Shown piece after piece: positions 33,043 through 42,208 of a stretch of 64,000 bases of DNA. How positions within the stretch are numbered: the first letter of the stretch is position 1; every line of letters starts with the position of its first letter. The position numbers and the translations under genes are program-made. The stretch is from positions 15,376-79,375 of the forward strand of contig JANOPA010000131.1 in assembly GCA_031421635.1 (NCBI GenBank), in the 5' to 3' direction. Origin of the DNA: JAPOKJ01 sp031421635 (lineage in GTDB: Bacteria; Pseudomonadota; Gammaproteobacteria; Burkholderiales; Burkholderiaceae_E). The notes beneath the pieces are model-generated. The model was not told the origin of the DNA. It did no database searches and saw nothing but the letters and a program-made list of their open reading frames with translations.

Positions 33043-34806
33043 TTACATTTTTTCCGGAGCGGAGACGCCAATCAGGCCTAAGCCATTGCGCAACACTTGC
33101 TGAGTCGCGGCTAACAAAGCCAAGCGCGCAGCGCGCAAAATTGAATCATCCACAAGGAATCTTTCAGCATTATAGTAAGAATGAAGATCCGCGGCTAAGT
33201 CTTTGAGATAAAAAGCAATTGAATGCGGTGTAAGTTCGCGGCAGGCGATCTCAATAACCTCTGGATAGGCGGCGAGCCGGTTCATTAAGGCGATTTCCTT
33301 CTGGGCGGTCAATGGGCTCAGATCGCTATTCAAGGCGAGCTTCGCTTCCTGCCCTGCCAGAACCCCAGCTTGAGCCTGCACCGAGCAAATTCGCGCATGC
33401 GCGTACTGCACGTAATACACCGGATTTTCATCGCTTCTGGACTGCGCCAAATCAACATCGAAGGTGTACTCCGTATCCGCTTTGCGTGAAATGAGGAAAA
33501 AGCGGACGGCATCGCGCCCGCGCACTAATTTCTCCTCGGGGCTGTCGCCGCTCCCGCTCCAATCAATCAAATCTCTCAGACTGACCGTATTACCGGAGCG
33601 CTTGGACATTTTTACTTCTTCGCCGCCTTTGATGACTTTCACCATCTTGTGCAAAACGTAGCTCGGGTAGCCCACCGGAATGCCGATATGAAGTGCTTGA
33701 AGACCGGCCCGTACTCGTGCAATCGTGCCGTGATGGTCCGAACCTTGAATATTCGTGACGTTGGTAAAGCCGCGCTCCCATTTTGTCACGTGATACGCAA
33801 TGTCTGGCACAAAGTAGGTGTAGCCCCCTTCAGACTTACGCATGACCCGATCTTTGTCATCTCCAAATGTAGTGGATGCAAACCAGAGCGCGCCGTCTTT
33901 CTCGTAGGTGTGGCCGGCTGCCGTTAATGCAGCGACTGTTTTGTCAACACGCCCCTCGGTATACAGCGAAGACTCTAGGTAATAAACGTCGAACTTAAGC
34001 CCAAAGGTGTTCAAATCCATGTCTTGTTCGTTACGCAGATAAGCCACCGCAAAGCGGCGGATGGCATCTCGGTCCGCGACATTGCCGTTGGCCGTGAGCG
34101 GGGTGACTTTCGCCCCACTGACAGTTTTTTTGGCAAGATAGTCCGCCGCAATGTCAGATATATATTCACCGCGATAGCCGTCAGCCGGGAAGCTAGGGTC
34201 ATCCACGCCGAGGCCTTTGGCGCGAGCCTGGACGGAGAGAGCAAGATTCTCAATTTGTTGGCCTGCGTCGTTGTAATAGAACTCGCGCTGGACTTTCCAG
34301 CCATTGGCGCTAAAAAGCTCGGCGAGTGCATCGCCCAGGGCGGCTTGGCGAGCGTGACCAACATGTAATGGTCCAGTAGGATTCGCAGACACAAACTCAA
34401 GCAAGACCGGCTGACCCTGCCCACTTTGGTTTCGACCAAAGGCATTGGTTGCTCGCAGAATCTCGCCCACGACCGACTGCCTGGCATGGGCCGTCAAGGT
34501 GAGGTTAATGAAGCCTGGGCCTGCGATATCGCTTTTTGCAATGATTCTCTGACAGGTTGGGTCGCCCGCAATCGCGGCTTGCAAGCGAGTCGCGATTGCG
34601 CGCGGGTTCTGACCCAGTGGTTTTGCAACTTGCAGGGCGGCATTGCAGGCAAGGTCCCCGTGGCTAGCCTGTTTGGGCTGTTCCAAAGTGAGTTCGAAGC
34701 TTGGCGGCAGTTTTGCACCAGGAGCGAGGCCTTGTACTGATTCGGCCAAAAGCTCAGTGAGTCGTTGTGTGAGTTCGTTTTTGAGTGAAGCAATCATGCG
34801 GCGCAT
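33043..34806 (-). CDS. argS: Arginine--tRNA ligase
   Basis: Class I aminoacyl-tRNA synthetase, 587 residues, full length. The N-terminal Add-1 domain includes ASHGDLACNAALQVAKPLGQ. The HIGH motif is NPTGPLHVGHARQAALGDAL (H-V-G-H). KMSKS is replaced by KMSKR (GEEVKMSKRSGNTVSLRDLI), which is permitted in this enzyme. The anticodon-binding helical domain ends RLALLAATQQVLRNGLGLIG. ATG 34806 or 34797; neither has a strong ribosome-binding site. Confidence 0.96.
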   Translation of the reverse strand: MRRMIASLKNELTQRLTELLAESVQGLAPGAKLPPSFELTLEQPKQASHGDLACNAALQVAKPLGQNPRAIATRLQAAIAGDPTCQRIIAKSDIAGPGFINLTLTAHARQSVVGEILRATNAFGRNQSGQGQPVLLEFVSANPTGPLHVGHARQAALGDALAELFSANGWKVQREFYYNDAGQQIENLALSVQARAKGLGVDDPSFPADGYRGEYISDIAADYLAKKTVSGAKVTPLTANGNVADRDAIRRFAVAYLRNEQDMDLNTFGLKFDVYYLESSLYTEGRVDKTVAALTAAGHTYEKDGALWFASTTFGDDKDRVMRKSEGGYTYFVPDIAYHVTKWERGFTNVTNIQGSDHHGTIARVRAGLQALHIGIPVGYPSYVLHKMVKVIKGGEEVKMSKRSGNTVSLRDLIDWSGSGDSPEEKLVRGRDAVRFFLISRKADTEYTFDVDLAQSRSDENPVYYVQYAHARICSVQAQAGVLAGQEAKLALNSDLSPLTAQKEIALMNRLAAYPEVIEIACRELTPHSIAFYLKDLAADLHSYYNAERFLVDDSILRAARLALLAATQQVLRNGLGLIGVSAPEKM

Positions 34807-34927
34807 TTTAGCCGTTGCTACAGGACTGGTCTTTGGTGTTGTAATTTTTGCTCTGAAAAGGTGCCGATTATCGGCTTCGCGCCTCGTTCATCGATTCAGT
34901 AGCCCTGCCCGAGCTGTGTCTGCCTAG
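34796..34927 (+). CDS. Possible 43-residue membrane peptide
   Basis: Small open frame on the plus strand starting inside the first codons of argS on the opposite strand. It reads MRRILAVATGLVFGVVIFAL, then a basic tail with KRCRLSASRL. One predicted membrane helix, with GAAG 5 bases before the ATG. No family is recognised. Coding capacity is plausible but could be chance in the argS/bcsE-like divergent spacer. Confidence 0.2.
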   Translation: MRRILAVATGLVFGVVIFALKRCRLSASRLVHRFSSPARAVSA

Positions 34928-35002
34928 ACTTCAAACTAAGTCAATTCGCCTTTGTAGGTAGAAGCTAAACCAGAGTCATTTGAGTAGAGTATTTGAATCG
35001 TA

Positions 35003-36628
35003 ATGTCCGTCGAACCTGATCCGAGAGTCCCTAGAGTGAAGGCCAAGCCCGTATTGGCGATCGACGGTCTACCCGCGGAGCTCGCCGAGCTTGTGCCGGG
35101 CATGTTGTACGCCATCATGGTTGACACGCAAGCCATTCGTGTTGCTGTAGTGGCCCAATGCCTGTCAGCTAGCGCACATACGGCCTCCCCCAGTGTGTTG
35201 GTAACCGGGCACGATCCGCAAGCCTTCGTCAAAAAAGCGCAATCGTTTGCGCCGAAATTGGAAAAGCAACTGACCAGGGGCTCTGCGCGCATTCTACGTT
35301 TTGAAGCCGACATCAGTCGCCGCTTATTACGCTTTGGTAGCGCCAAGTTGGTGGAGGATTTAAAAGCCCAGGAGATCAGCCCGAACAGCCTCGTCATCAT
35401 TGACCAAGCAAGCAAAGTGCTCGGTCTCGCCGATCCCGCGACGGCCGCTGTTACTGCCGAGATTTTCCAGTCCTGGGCCGAAAGAGCAAAGATTGCGATT
35501 TTATTTCTGGTCCAAAGTGATCGCGACAATCCTCGTGAATACGCTAGCCTCAAAACGGTTGCCGAGCATTGGGCAGGGTTGGCGGTAGTCAAATCAAGTT
35601 CTACGCGTACCGCAATGACCTTTAAACACTGGTTTGGTTCGCATGGAATTACCTCTGGCGGGCGGTTTCTCATGGGCATATCCTCGACCGGGCAGCTTGG
35701 CGTTGGTTTAGGCCTTGAGCATAGTGTCCATGAAACCTCTTCAACGACGATTAGCCCGAGCCAGGATGGTCATGGATTGATCGCGACGACTCGATCCCTG
35801 GAAGGCTTGGGCGAGTTTGGCACGCATCTTCAACCCTGCGACGACGAGCTAGAGCTCATGGATCTCGCGCGTCGGACTAGAGCCGGCACTATCTTGCTTC
35901 ATTTTTCAAATCGCAACGAGTTAGGTCGACTCAGCAAGTTAGTGGCCAATCTTCGTTCGATTACCTCACCTGAGGTTCGAATCTTGGTTCGCGAGTGTGG
36001 CGCCAAACTTCGTAAGACCGAAAGTTTCGCTTTACTCCAAACGGGTGCAAGTTTCATTGTCCCCAAGGACGTGTCCCCTGGTTCGACCAAAATTCTGATT
36101 GAGCAGATAGGCTCAGCCGCCTTGCGAAGACTTCACAACCCCAAAGGGGCTGAGCAACTTCGACTGCTTTTGCAAGAGTCAACCGGTCGCCTTTTGACGG
36201 CCTACGAATTTCGCTTGACGGTCGCTAATTTGCTCGACCTGAGCGATGCGCGTCTGCCCCATACGCTAGTCGTCTTGAAAACGCCAACGCCGGGCCTGGC
36301 CAAAAGAATCGCGAGCCTGATCGGGCCGCGCATTCGTGACGTCATGTTCGCTGAGTCTGATGGATGTTTGCTCGTTTTCCTTTTCGGGTGCAGCACCGAA
36401 GCCGCCGAAATAGTGATGAGTCGCCTTTTTGTGACCCCAAAAGGCCCCGCAACGAGTTGGAAGACCAGCTCGAACGCTGAAGTCATTCGTCGCTTGCTCG
36501 CAAAAATTGATACAGCGAGTGGCGACATGATCAGCTCGTCCGGTCCTTCGAACGAGCGTCGAGCCTCCACGGACCAAGCTGCCGCCCGGTCCAAACTCGT
36601 ACCTGAAGCGCGTCGTGCCTCCGTTTAG
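35003..36628 (+). CDS. BcsE-like c-di-GMP-binding protein
   Basis: A 541-residue soluble protein that I read as BcsE. The N-terminal domain is a degenerate NTPase/REC-like fold (SLVIIDQASKVLGLADPATA about 129-148; KIAILFLVQSDRDNPREY; RFLMGISSTGQLGVGLG). The middle GIL-type domain contains VRILVRECGAKLRKTESFAL followed by LLQTGASFIVPKDV (about 325-356), matching the BcsE block V-R-E-x-G-x-x-L-R...L-L-x-x-G-A-x-x-I-V-P. The C-terminal degenerate GGDEF-like part has RIRDVMFAESDGCLLVFLFG (R443-x-x-D446). BcsE binds c-di-GMP and stimulates cellulose secretion. Here no bcsA, B or C is present; a PgaC-like synthase follows after 26 bp. Confidence 0.72.
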   Translation: MSVEPDPRVPRVKAKPVLAIDGLPAELAELVPGMLYAIMVDTQAIRVAVVAQCLSASAHTASPSVLVTGHDPQAFVKKAQSFAPKLEKQLTRGSARILRFEADISRRLLRFGSAKLVEDLKAQEISPNSLVIIDQASKVLGLADPATAAVTAEIFQSWAERAKIAILFLVQSDRDNPREYASLKTVAEHWAGLAVVKSSSTRTAMTFKHWFGSHGITSGGRFLMGISSTGQLGVGLGLEHSVHETSSTTISPSQDGHGLIATTRSLEGLGEFGTHLQPCDDELELMDLARRTRAGTILLHFSNRNELGRLSKLVANLRSITSPEVRILVRECGAKLRKTESFALLQTGASFIVPKDVSPGSTKILIEQIGSAALRRLHNPKGAEQLRLLLQESTGRLLTAYEFRLTVANLLDLSDARLPHTLVVLKTPTPGLAKRIASLIGPRIRDVMFAESDGCLLVFLFGCSTEAAEIVMSRLFVTPKGPATSWKTSSNAEVIRRLLAKIDTASGDMISSSGPSNERRASTDQAAARSKLVPEARRASV

Positions 36629-36654
36629 GCGCGTTGTGATGACGAGTCTTTGAG

Positions 36655-38001
36655 ATGATGGGCCGCTTTGATCGTCCGCGCGACGATGCTCTTCGTCTGC
36701 TGAGTGTCCTGATTTTGGCCGTGATGGCGCTAGCTGTTCACCACGTTTTGTTCCAAATGAGTGCGGAGGAAGCCGACCAAATCATCGGCCCGATGGGGGC
36801 TGGATCCTGGGCCTTGCTGGTACTTTTTGCTGTTACGGCCACTCGATTTTGGACGCTGGTTGCACTTGCGACCAAGGATCAGTTTCGGTTCATTCCGCCC
36901 ATCTCGCGTGCCACTTCAAAGCAATTGCCGACCATCAGTGTCATCGTACCGGTCTTTAACGAAGGCGTGACCATCCGAGCCTCGTTGGCTTCCTTATTGA
37001 AGGTCGACTATCCAGATCTTGAAATCATTGTTGTTGACGATGGCTCCAAGGACAATACCTACTTTCACGCCTTCCGCGCACAGGGACTTGCGGCACGTTC
37101 AGGCAAACGCATAAAGCTCCTCACTCAGACCAATGCTGGAAAAGCCGAGGCCTTGAATCTTGGTATTTCCGAGGCGACGGGTGAGCTGGTCGTGTGCATT
37201 GATGGCGATGGTGTAATTGCTCGGGATGCCTTGCTTCAGGCGGTCAAGCATTTTCAGGATATGTCGGTGGGCGCCGTGGCTGGGTCGGTCCGAGTTGTCA
37301 ATCGCCAATCCTTGGTCACTAAGCTGCAAGCGCTGGAGTATCTCACCGGCCTAGGCTTGCCCAAGCGTGCACAGAACGCTGGTGATGCCGTGATGATTGT
37401 TCCCGGCCCGCTCGGTGTATTTCGCAAAGCAGCCATCCAATCGGTGGGTGGCTACGAGCATGATACGTACGCTGAAGACTTTGATATGACCTTGAAAATA
37501 TTAGGGGCCGGGTGGCGGGTGCGCTATGACCGCGAGGTGCAGGGCGCTACAGAATGCCCGGTGCGGCTCACCGATTTGGTTAAACAGCGCTATCGTTGGT
37601 CGCGCGGCATTTTGCAAGTCATGGCAAAACGCAAAGCCTTCTTTCTTCAACCCCGGCTCAATCCCCTACGTTGCCTCGGAGCATGGTTCCTCTTATTTGA
37701 GTCTGTCGTGTTGCCCCTACTAAATGTCGGTGGTCATAGCGCGTTCGTCGTAAGTGGCTTGCTTTTTGGCGTGCCAGAGCTGATTGTATTGTGGTGGGTA
37801 CAACTGATTCTTCTTGACGCATCAGTTTCTGCCTTTTGCTTGCAATCCGAACGAGAGCAACCAAGCTTAATTTTAATAGCGCCACTTCAACGCATTTTTT
37901 ACACACTTTTCATCGACGTGATTTCAATCCTTTCTGCTATCGACGAATGGCGTGGCTCCAAAATGAGTTGGGGTACCTTGCAACGCAGCGGAGGCTTTTA
38001 A
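36655..38001 (+). CDS. Processive family-2 glycosyltransferase (PgaC/IcaA-like)
   Basis: A 448-residue membrane glycosyltransferase, the length of PgaC. Two N-terminal membrane helices (about 14-33 and 52-71) precede the GT-A domain with ISVIVPVFNEGVTIRASLAS, D128-D129 (VVDDGSKDNTY), D183-G-D185 (DxD), AEDFD (273-277) and QRYRW (311-315). This is the full D, D, D, QxxRW set of processive beta-glycan synthases such as PNAG, cellulose and hyaluronan synthase. Three or more helices end the protein. No PilZ domain. Probably polymerises a hexose or GlcNAc chain across the inner membrane. Stop overlaps the next start (TAATG). Confidence 0.85.
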   Translation: MMGRFDRPRDDALRLLSVLILAVMALAVHHVLFQMSAEEADQIIGPMGAGSWALLVLFAVTATRFWTLVALATKDQFRFIPPISRATSKQLPTISVIVPVFNEGVTIRASLASLLKVDYPDLEIIVVDDGSKDNTYFHAFRAQGLAARSGKRIKLLTQTNAGKAEALNLGISEATGELVVCIDGDGVIARDALLQAVKHFQDMSVGAVAGSVRVVNRQSLVTKLQALEYLTGLGLPKRAQNAGDAVMIVPGPLGVFRKAAIQSVGGYEHDTYAEDFDMTLKILGAGWRVRYDREVQGATECPVRLTDLVKQRYRWSRGILQVMAKRKAFFLQPRLNPLRCLGAWFLLFESVVLPLLNVGGHSAFVVSGLLFGVPELIVLWWVQLILLDASVSAFCLQSEREQPSLILIAPLQRIFYTLFIDVISILSAIDEWRGSKMSWGTLQRSGGF

Positions 38002-38213
38002 TGAGAGGCCTGATTGCGTTTATGTCAAACCTAATGCTTTTTTTGACCTTGGCGACCCTTGTCACGGCTGTTGCATTGTTCTTCGCCCATAAGATGAAGC
38101 AACGTAGCAAGCCGAAACGGGACTCGCTTGCTTCACGCTCGAAGCATGAAGGACCATCAATGGTTCAGGCTTATCAACCCAAGCGCCGTAAGACCGCAAG
38201 TTCGCGGAGCTGA
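38001..38213 (+). CDS. Small single-span membrane protein, BcsF-like
   Basis: A 70-residue protein: one membrane helix (LMLFLTLATLVTAVALFFAH, residues 11-30) followed by a strongly basic cytoplasmic tail (HKMKQRSKPKRDS... and YQPKRRKTASS at the end). Size, single N-terminal helix and a basic tail with a Y-x-P...R-R element resemble BcsF, the membrane partner of BcsE in E. coli cellulose secretion. Sequence identity is too low to be sure. ATG 38001 overlaps the synthase stop by one base and has GGAGG 6 bases upstream. It could instead be a PgaD-like accessory, although PgaD has two helices. Confidence 0.65.
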   Translation: MRGLIAFMSNLMLFLTLATLVTAVALFFAHKMKQRSKPKRDSLASRSKHEGPSMVQAYQPKRRKTASSRS

Positions 38214-38216
38214 TGA

Positions 38217-39962
38217 ATGCTGCGTCGAGACTTTCTTTCTCAATCCTTCGGACTCAGCGCGCTGAGCTTAGGGGGCCAGTCCGTCGCTAGGGCCGCACCT
38301 GCTGCGGCGATTCGCGTCGTCATCGTTGAGTCGTCCACCACTCGAAAATTCTTTGATACCAATCTCGGAAAATACGATGCGGTGTTGGCTCCTTGGCGAA
38401 GCTTCGCTACTCGACAAAAACTCACAATTGACACGATCAGCACGGATCAAGTCAAAACGCTTAAGCCTGGTTCGGTCGCTATTCTTCCTTCGGCGGTTGC
38501 GCTCACGGAGCGCGAACGAGCCGATTTGGAAGCGGCAGCTTTGCGTGGAGTGAATCTTCTTGCCACTTGGGCTTTTGCACCTCGCGATGCGAGCGGTACA
38601 TGGCTCGGTTATGGTCTAATGAAAGCTCTCTTCGATGCCGAGGTTGTGGGCGATATTAAGGCGGATTCCGACGAGCGCTTCTTGCAGACATTTGCCGAAA
38701 GCCCGATTACCCATAGCCTTCCTCCTGCCAAAAGAGTTTTTTTGGGTAAGGCCGCTGAACCACTCTTACGTGCAACCACCAGCAATCCGGTCGCTCGCTT
38801 CTCAGATTGGATGCGCTCTGCTCATAAGGAGTCCGTAAATCATTACGCGGCTTCCTATCTTGAAGCTGGCTCCAGTCGTCGCGTTTGGCTTGGCTTTCCA
38901 GAGTCGAGTTGGGAAACGGCTCAAGCGGATATCGACTTGATGTTGCTCGATACCCTTAATTGGCTGCAAAGAAAGCCTGTCGCCGTGATCTCTAATTGGC
39001 CGGCACCGTTCCAGAGCGCCTTCCTGTTAGAAATGGATACTGAGGACAAGTTCCCGAACGCAGTTTTGTTTGAAGAAGAACTCACAAAACGTAGCCTGCG
39101 AGGCACGTTTTATTGCCTCACGGAGCAGGCGACCAAGTTCCCAGATATCGTCAAAAAGCTAGCTCAAAATCATGAAATTGCGTACCACGCTGATATTCAT
39201 ACGGGCTTTCGAGGTCAAGATCTCGCGACTCAGCAGGCGCGGCTTCAAAAAATGATTCAAGAGATGGGTAAGTTGATTCCCGATTCCAAACTCACTACGG
39301 GTTTTCGTGCCCCGCTCGAAGAGTTTGATGCGACCACGGATATCTTGTTGCGTAAGCTTGGCCTTCGCCATCATGCTGCGACGCCGGACTTCGCGGATAT
39401 CGCTGCACCCATGTTTTCGAAAGCTGAGCCGGGTTTGAGTACCGAAGATGCATTGGTTCTTTTCCCAAGAACCATGCTCGACGATGTGAATTTTCAACGA
39501 ATGGGACTGCTTGAAAAATCGTTAGCAGGCTTGATTGTGAACAGCGCCAAAACCGTGATGGATGCGCGCGGCTTTGGGCTGGTTTCTTTGCACACCCAAA
39601 ATTATGGTACCGGTAGTGCCTTGCAACGTGAAGTGCCCAAATTACTCGACTTTCTCGCAGCTCAAAAGGGAAGGACTTGGATTGCTTCTGGCGATCAGCT
39701 CGAGCGCTGGTGGCGAGAGAAACATCGACTCTCGACCACCATCAACCAAATGGGTACTCAGATGGACATTAAGCTGACCGTGAGTGCGCCCGGGCAGGTC
39801 CGTAATGCTCAAATGATCTTGATGTCCCCGGTGATCAACCAGACGCCGAAGGTTTTAGCTTCGGTTGGCGCGCGTTTACAAAAGCTCGATGAGCAACGCC
39901 ATGCTCTCATTTTCCCCGAACTCAAAACCGGTATCCACAGCATCAGGGTAAGCTTCGCCTAA
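38217..39962 (+). CDS. Tat-exported polysaccharide deacetylase (NodB type) with N-terminal accessory domain
   Basis: A 581-residue periplasmic protein with a twin-arginine-type leader (MLRRDFLSQSFGLSALSLG, cleavage near ARA). An accessory alpha/beta domain spans residues about 32-250. The NodB fold follows: FLLEMDTEDKFPNA (D274/D277, motif 1), EIAYHADIHTGF (H324-x3-H328, motif 2), TTGFRAPLEEFD (R364-A-P, motif 3) and LVSLHTQNYGTG (terminal His motif). A beta-rich C-terminal domain closes it. The metal-binding D-H-H set is complete. It should remove acetyl groups from the polymer made by the upstream synthase, as PgaB does for PNAG. GGAG 7 bases before ATG. Confidence 0.82.
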   Translation: MLRRDFLSQSFGLSALSLGGQSVARAAPAAAIRVVIVESSTTRKFFDTNLGKYDAVLAPWRSFATRQKLTIDTISTDQVKTLKPGSVAILPSAVALTERERADLEAAALRGVNLLATWAFAPRDASGTWLGYGLMKALFDAEVVGDIKADSDERFLQTFAESPITHSLPPAKRVFLGKAAEPLLRATTSNPVARFSDWMRSAHKESVNHYAASYLEAGSSRRVWLGFPESSWETAQADIDLMLLDTLNWLQRKPVAVISNWPAPFQSAFLLEMDTEDKFPNAVLFEEELTKRSLRGTFYCLTEQATKFPDIVKKLAQNHEIAYHADIHTGFRGQDLATQQARLQKMIQEMGKLIPDSKLTTGFRAPLEEFDATTDILLRKLGLRHHAATPDFADIAAPMFSKAEPGLSTEDALVLFPRTMLDDVNFQRMGLLEKSLAGLIVNSAKTVMDARGFGLVSLHTQNYGTGSALQREVPKLLDFLAAQKGRTWIASGDQLERWWREKHRLSTTINQMGTQMDIKLTVSAPGQVRNAQMILMSPVINQTPKVLASVGARLQKLDEQRHALIFPELKTGIHSIRVSFA

Positions 39963-39987
39963 TACTCATTTTTGGGGCGGTTCGATC

Positions 39988-40626
39988 ATGTCTTTGCTGA
40001 ATTTGGACCATATGGTTTTGGCATGCGCCGAGCTTGAGGAAGGCGCTACATGGCTCCAAGAAAAACTGGGGGTGCCTCTCGCGCCAGGTGGACAACATTT
40101 AGGGTTTGGCACCCATAATCGTCTGCTGCAACTCGGAGGTGGAACCTATCTGGAGCTGATCGCACCCGATCCGAATCAGTCCTCAGTGTCTCAGGCCCGG
40201 CCCTTTGAGTTGGATCAGTTTCGCCCCAAGGTACCCACGCTGGTTCACTTTGTCACCAACACTGCTAATTTGGATGAAGCTCTTCCTCAACTGTTCTATG
40301 TTCCAGGTGTGGCGACAACCATGAAGCGCGGCGATTTGCGCTGGAAAATCTCTGCCGCCCAAGAGGGCAAGCTACAAAACTCGGGCACTTGGCCGACGGT
40401 TATCGAATGGCCTGCAAAGGTCCATCCTAGCAAAACGCTGCCCTACCAAGGGGTTCGTCTGGAGCGCTTCGTGCTGGCCATGGACGCTGACAGCCATAGC
40501 AAACTCGAGACGGTGTTTGATGATGCCCGATTGGTAAGATTAATTAGCGCTCGGCCCTGGTTGGGACTTGACCTACAAACGCCGAAAGGCCGAGTGTTTT
40601 TGAATTCTCCTAATGCGCGCTCCTAA
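39988..40626 (+). CDS. VOC/glyoxalase-like domain protein
   Basis: A 212-residue protein of the glyoxalase-like (Glyoxalase_3) type. The opening LNLDHMVLACAELEEGATWL contains the metal-ligand histidine position, and QHLGFGTHNRLLQLGGGTYL-ELIAPDP is the conserved second half of the first module. The second module (residues about 80-205) is less conserved. Function unknown; these are dioxygenase/isomerase-like or regulatory. The stop lies 14 bp inside the acyl-CoA synthetase gene, so they are co-translated. The upstream exopolysaccharide gene ends only 25 bp before, so read-through is possible. Confidence 0.75.
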   Translation: MSLLNLDHMVLACAELEEGATWLQEKLGVPLAPGGQHLGFGTHNRLLQLGGGTYLELIAPDPNQSSVSQARPFELDQFRPKVPTLVHFVTNTANLDEALPQLFYVPGVATTMKRGDLRWKISAAQEGKLQNSGTWPTVIEWPAKVHPSKTLPYQGVRLERFVLAMDADSHSKLETVFDDARLVRLISARPWLGLDLQTPKGRVFLNSPNARS

Positions 40627-42208
40627 ATTCACTAACCTTACTGAAGCGCTTGCCTACTGGGCCGAGTGCCAGCCTGATGCCGTCTTGCTTTTGGCTCCAG
40701 AGACTCAGGCGCAGCTCAGCTATCGCGAGCTCTTGGTATTGACTAAAGCGCTCGGCAAGTACTTCGACGCGCAGGGTGTTCAGACGGGGGCCCATGTGGC
40801 GCTCTATATGCCGAACGGCTTGGGTTGCCTGGCGTTCTTTCTCGCCACGCTTTGTTGTGGACGCGTCATCGCACCACTTAATCTACTGGCCCATCGCTCC
40901 CAGCTCGAGTATGTCCTTGGGCATTGTGAGGCCGACATGGTCTTCACCACGTCTGAACTTGCGCCCAAATTGCAGGAGGCGAGTTTAAAGCTAGCTCGGC
41001 CACTTAAGCTGGTCGAACTGGACGCAGATACCTGCCTGGGTCCCTGGTCTAAAATAGAAAGTGAGTCCGGCAAAGGACTGAGTGAAAGCCCTGCCACGGT
41101 GGCGACGGTTCCCGCCCGCACGGTGTCTCTGACCAAGCCGGATGCTGCTGCCCTTCTGATGTACACCTCCGGCACGACCGGCCAGCCGAAAGGAGCCTAT
41201 CTTACCCAGGCCAACCTTCTCGCAGCTTCGCAAAGCGTAGCAGCCTGGCATAGTCTTTCACCAAAGGATCGGGTCCAATCTGCTTTGCCTATCTATCATA
41301 TTAACGGCCAAGTGATTGCCACCTTGACACCCTTTGTCTCCGGCGGCTCGATCATTGCACCGCGCAAATTCTCGACCTCGTCGTGGTGGGAAATCGCGCG
41401 GCGCTATCAACCCACGTGGTTGAACATGGTGCCGACCATCATTGCCTACTTGTTGAATGATCCTGCCGAAAGTTCTAGTGATCCATCTCAGGTCCGTGGG
41501 CTTGCGGCCTGCCCAGGCTTGCGCTTTGGCCGTAGTGCCTCCGCACCTTTGCCACCTGAACATCACAAGGCTTTCGAAGAGCGTTTTCATATTCCCATCA
41601 TCGAAGCCATGGGCATGACCGAAACCGCGTCTGTGGTGTTCTGTAACCCCATGCAAGGACAGCGTAAGATCGGCACTCCTGGCCAGGTCGTGGGCGTGGA
41701 GGCCAAAGTGGTGAATCCAGAGGGGCGGTCCCTAGCCGATGGTGAGCGTGGAGAGATTTGGCTGCGCGGACCGAATGTTATGAAAGGCTATTTCCGAGCA
41801 CCTGAGCAAACCAAGGAAAGCTTTTCAGGTGATTGGATGCGCACAGGCGACTTGGGGCATCGTGATCTTGATGGCTTCTTCTACATCACCGGGCGACTCA
41901 AAGAGTTGATCATCAAAGGCGGTGAGAACATCGCACCGCGCGAGATTGATGAGGCATTGCTCCGCCATCCTGCCGTGCTGGAAGCTGCGGCAGTAGGTAT
42001 GCCTGATGCAAACTACGGCCAGGAAATTTTGGCGGCAATTATCTTGAAAGATAGCCACCCAGCCAGCGCCGAGTTGGAGGCCAGCTTGAGGGCTTTTTGT
42101 CTAGCCGAACTTGGCAAATACAAAAGTCCGAAGACCTATAAGTTTGTGACGGATCTACCTAAAGGCCCGTCCGGGAAAGTGCAGCGCTTGAAGATTTTAG
42201 AGTCTTGA
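40613..42208 (+). CDS. Acyl-CoA synthetase (class I AMP-forming ligase)
   Basis: A 531-residue ANL-superfamily ligase that activates a carboxylic acid to its CoA ester. Motifs are the P-loop-like LLMYTSGTTGQPKGAYLTQA, IPIIEAMGMTETASVVFCN (A5-type motif), ERGEIWLRGPNVMKGYFRAP-like, DWMRTGDLGHRDLDGFFYIT (hinge) and GRLKELIIKGGENIAPREID. The final PKGPSGKVQRLKIL carries the catalytic lysine. Substrate not determinable; aromatic or medium-chain acid is likely. Between a VOC protein and a LIV-type ABC transporter, which may import its substrate. Confidence 0.9.
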   Translation: MRAPKFTNLTEALAYWAECQPDAVLLLAPETQAQLSYRELLVLTKALGKYFDAQGVQTGAHVALYMPNGLGCLAFFLATLCCGRVIAPLNLLAHRSQLEYVLGHCEADMVFTTSELAPKLQEASLKLARPLKLVELDADTCLGPWSKIESESGKGLSESPATVATVPARTVSLTKPDAAALLMYTSGTTGQPKGAYLTQANLLAASQSVAAWHSLSPKDRVQSALPIYHINGQVIATLTPFVSGGSIIAPRKFSTSSWWEIARRYQPTWLNMVPTIIAYLLNDPAESSSDPSQVRGLAACPGLRFGRSASAPLPPEHHKAFEERFHIPIIEAMGMTETASVVFCNPMQGQRKIGTPGQVVGVEAKVVNPEGRSLADGERGEIWLRGPNVMKGYFRAPEQTKESFSGDWMRTGDLGHRDLDGFFYITGRLKELIIKGGENIAPREIDEALLRHPAVLEAAAVGMPDANYGQEILAAIILKDSHPASAELEASLRAFCLAELGKYKSPKTYKFVTDLPKGPSGKVQRLKILES

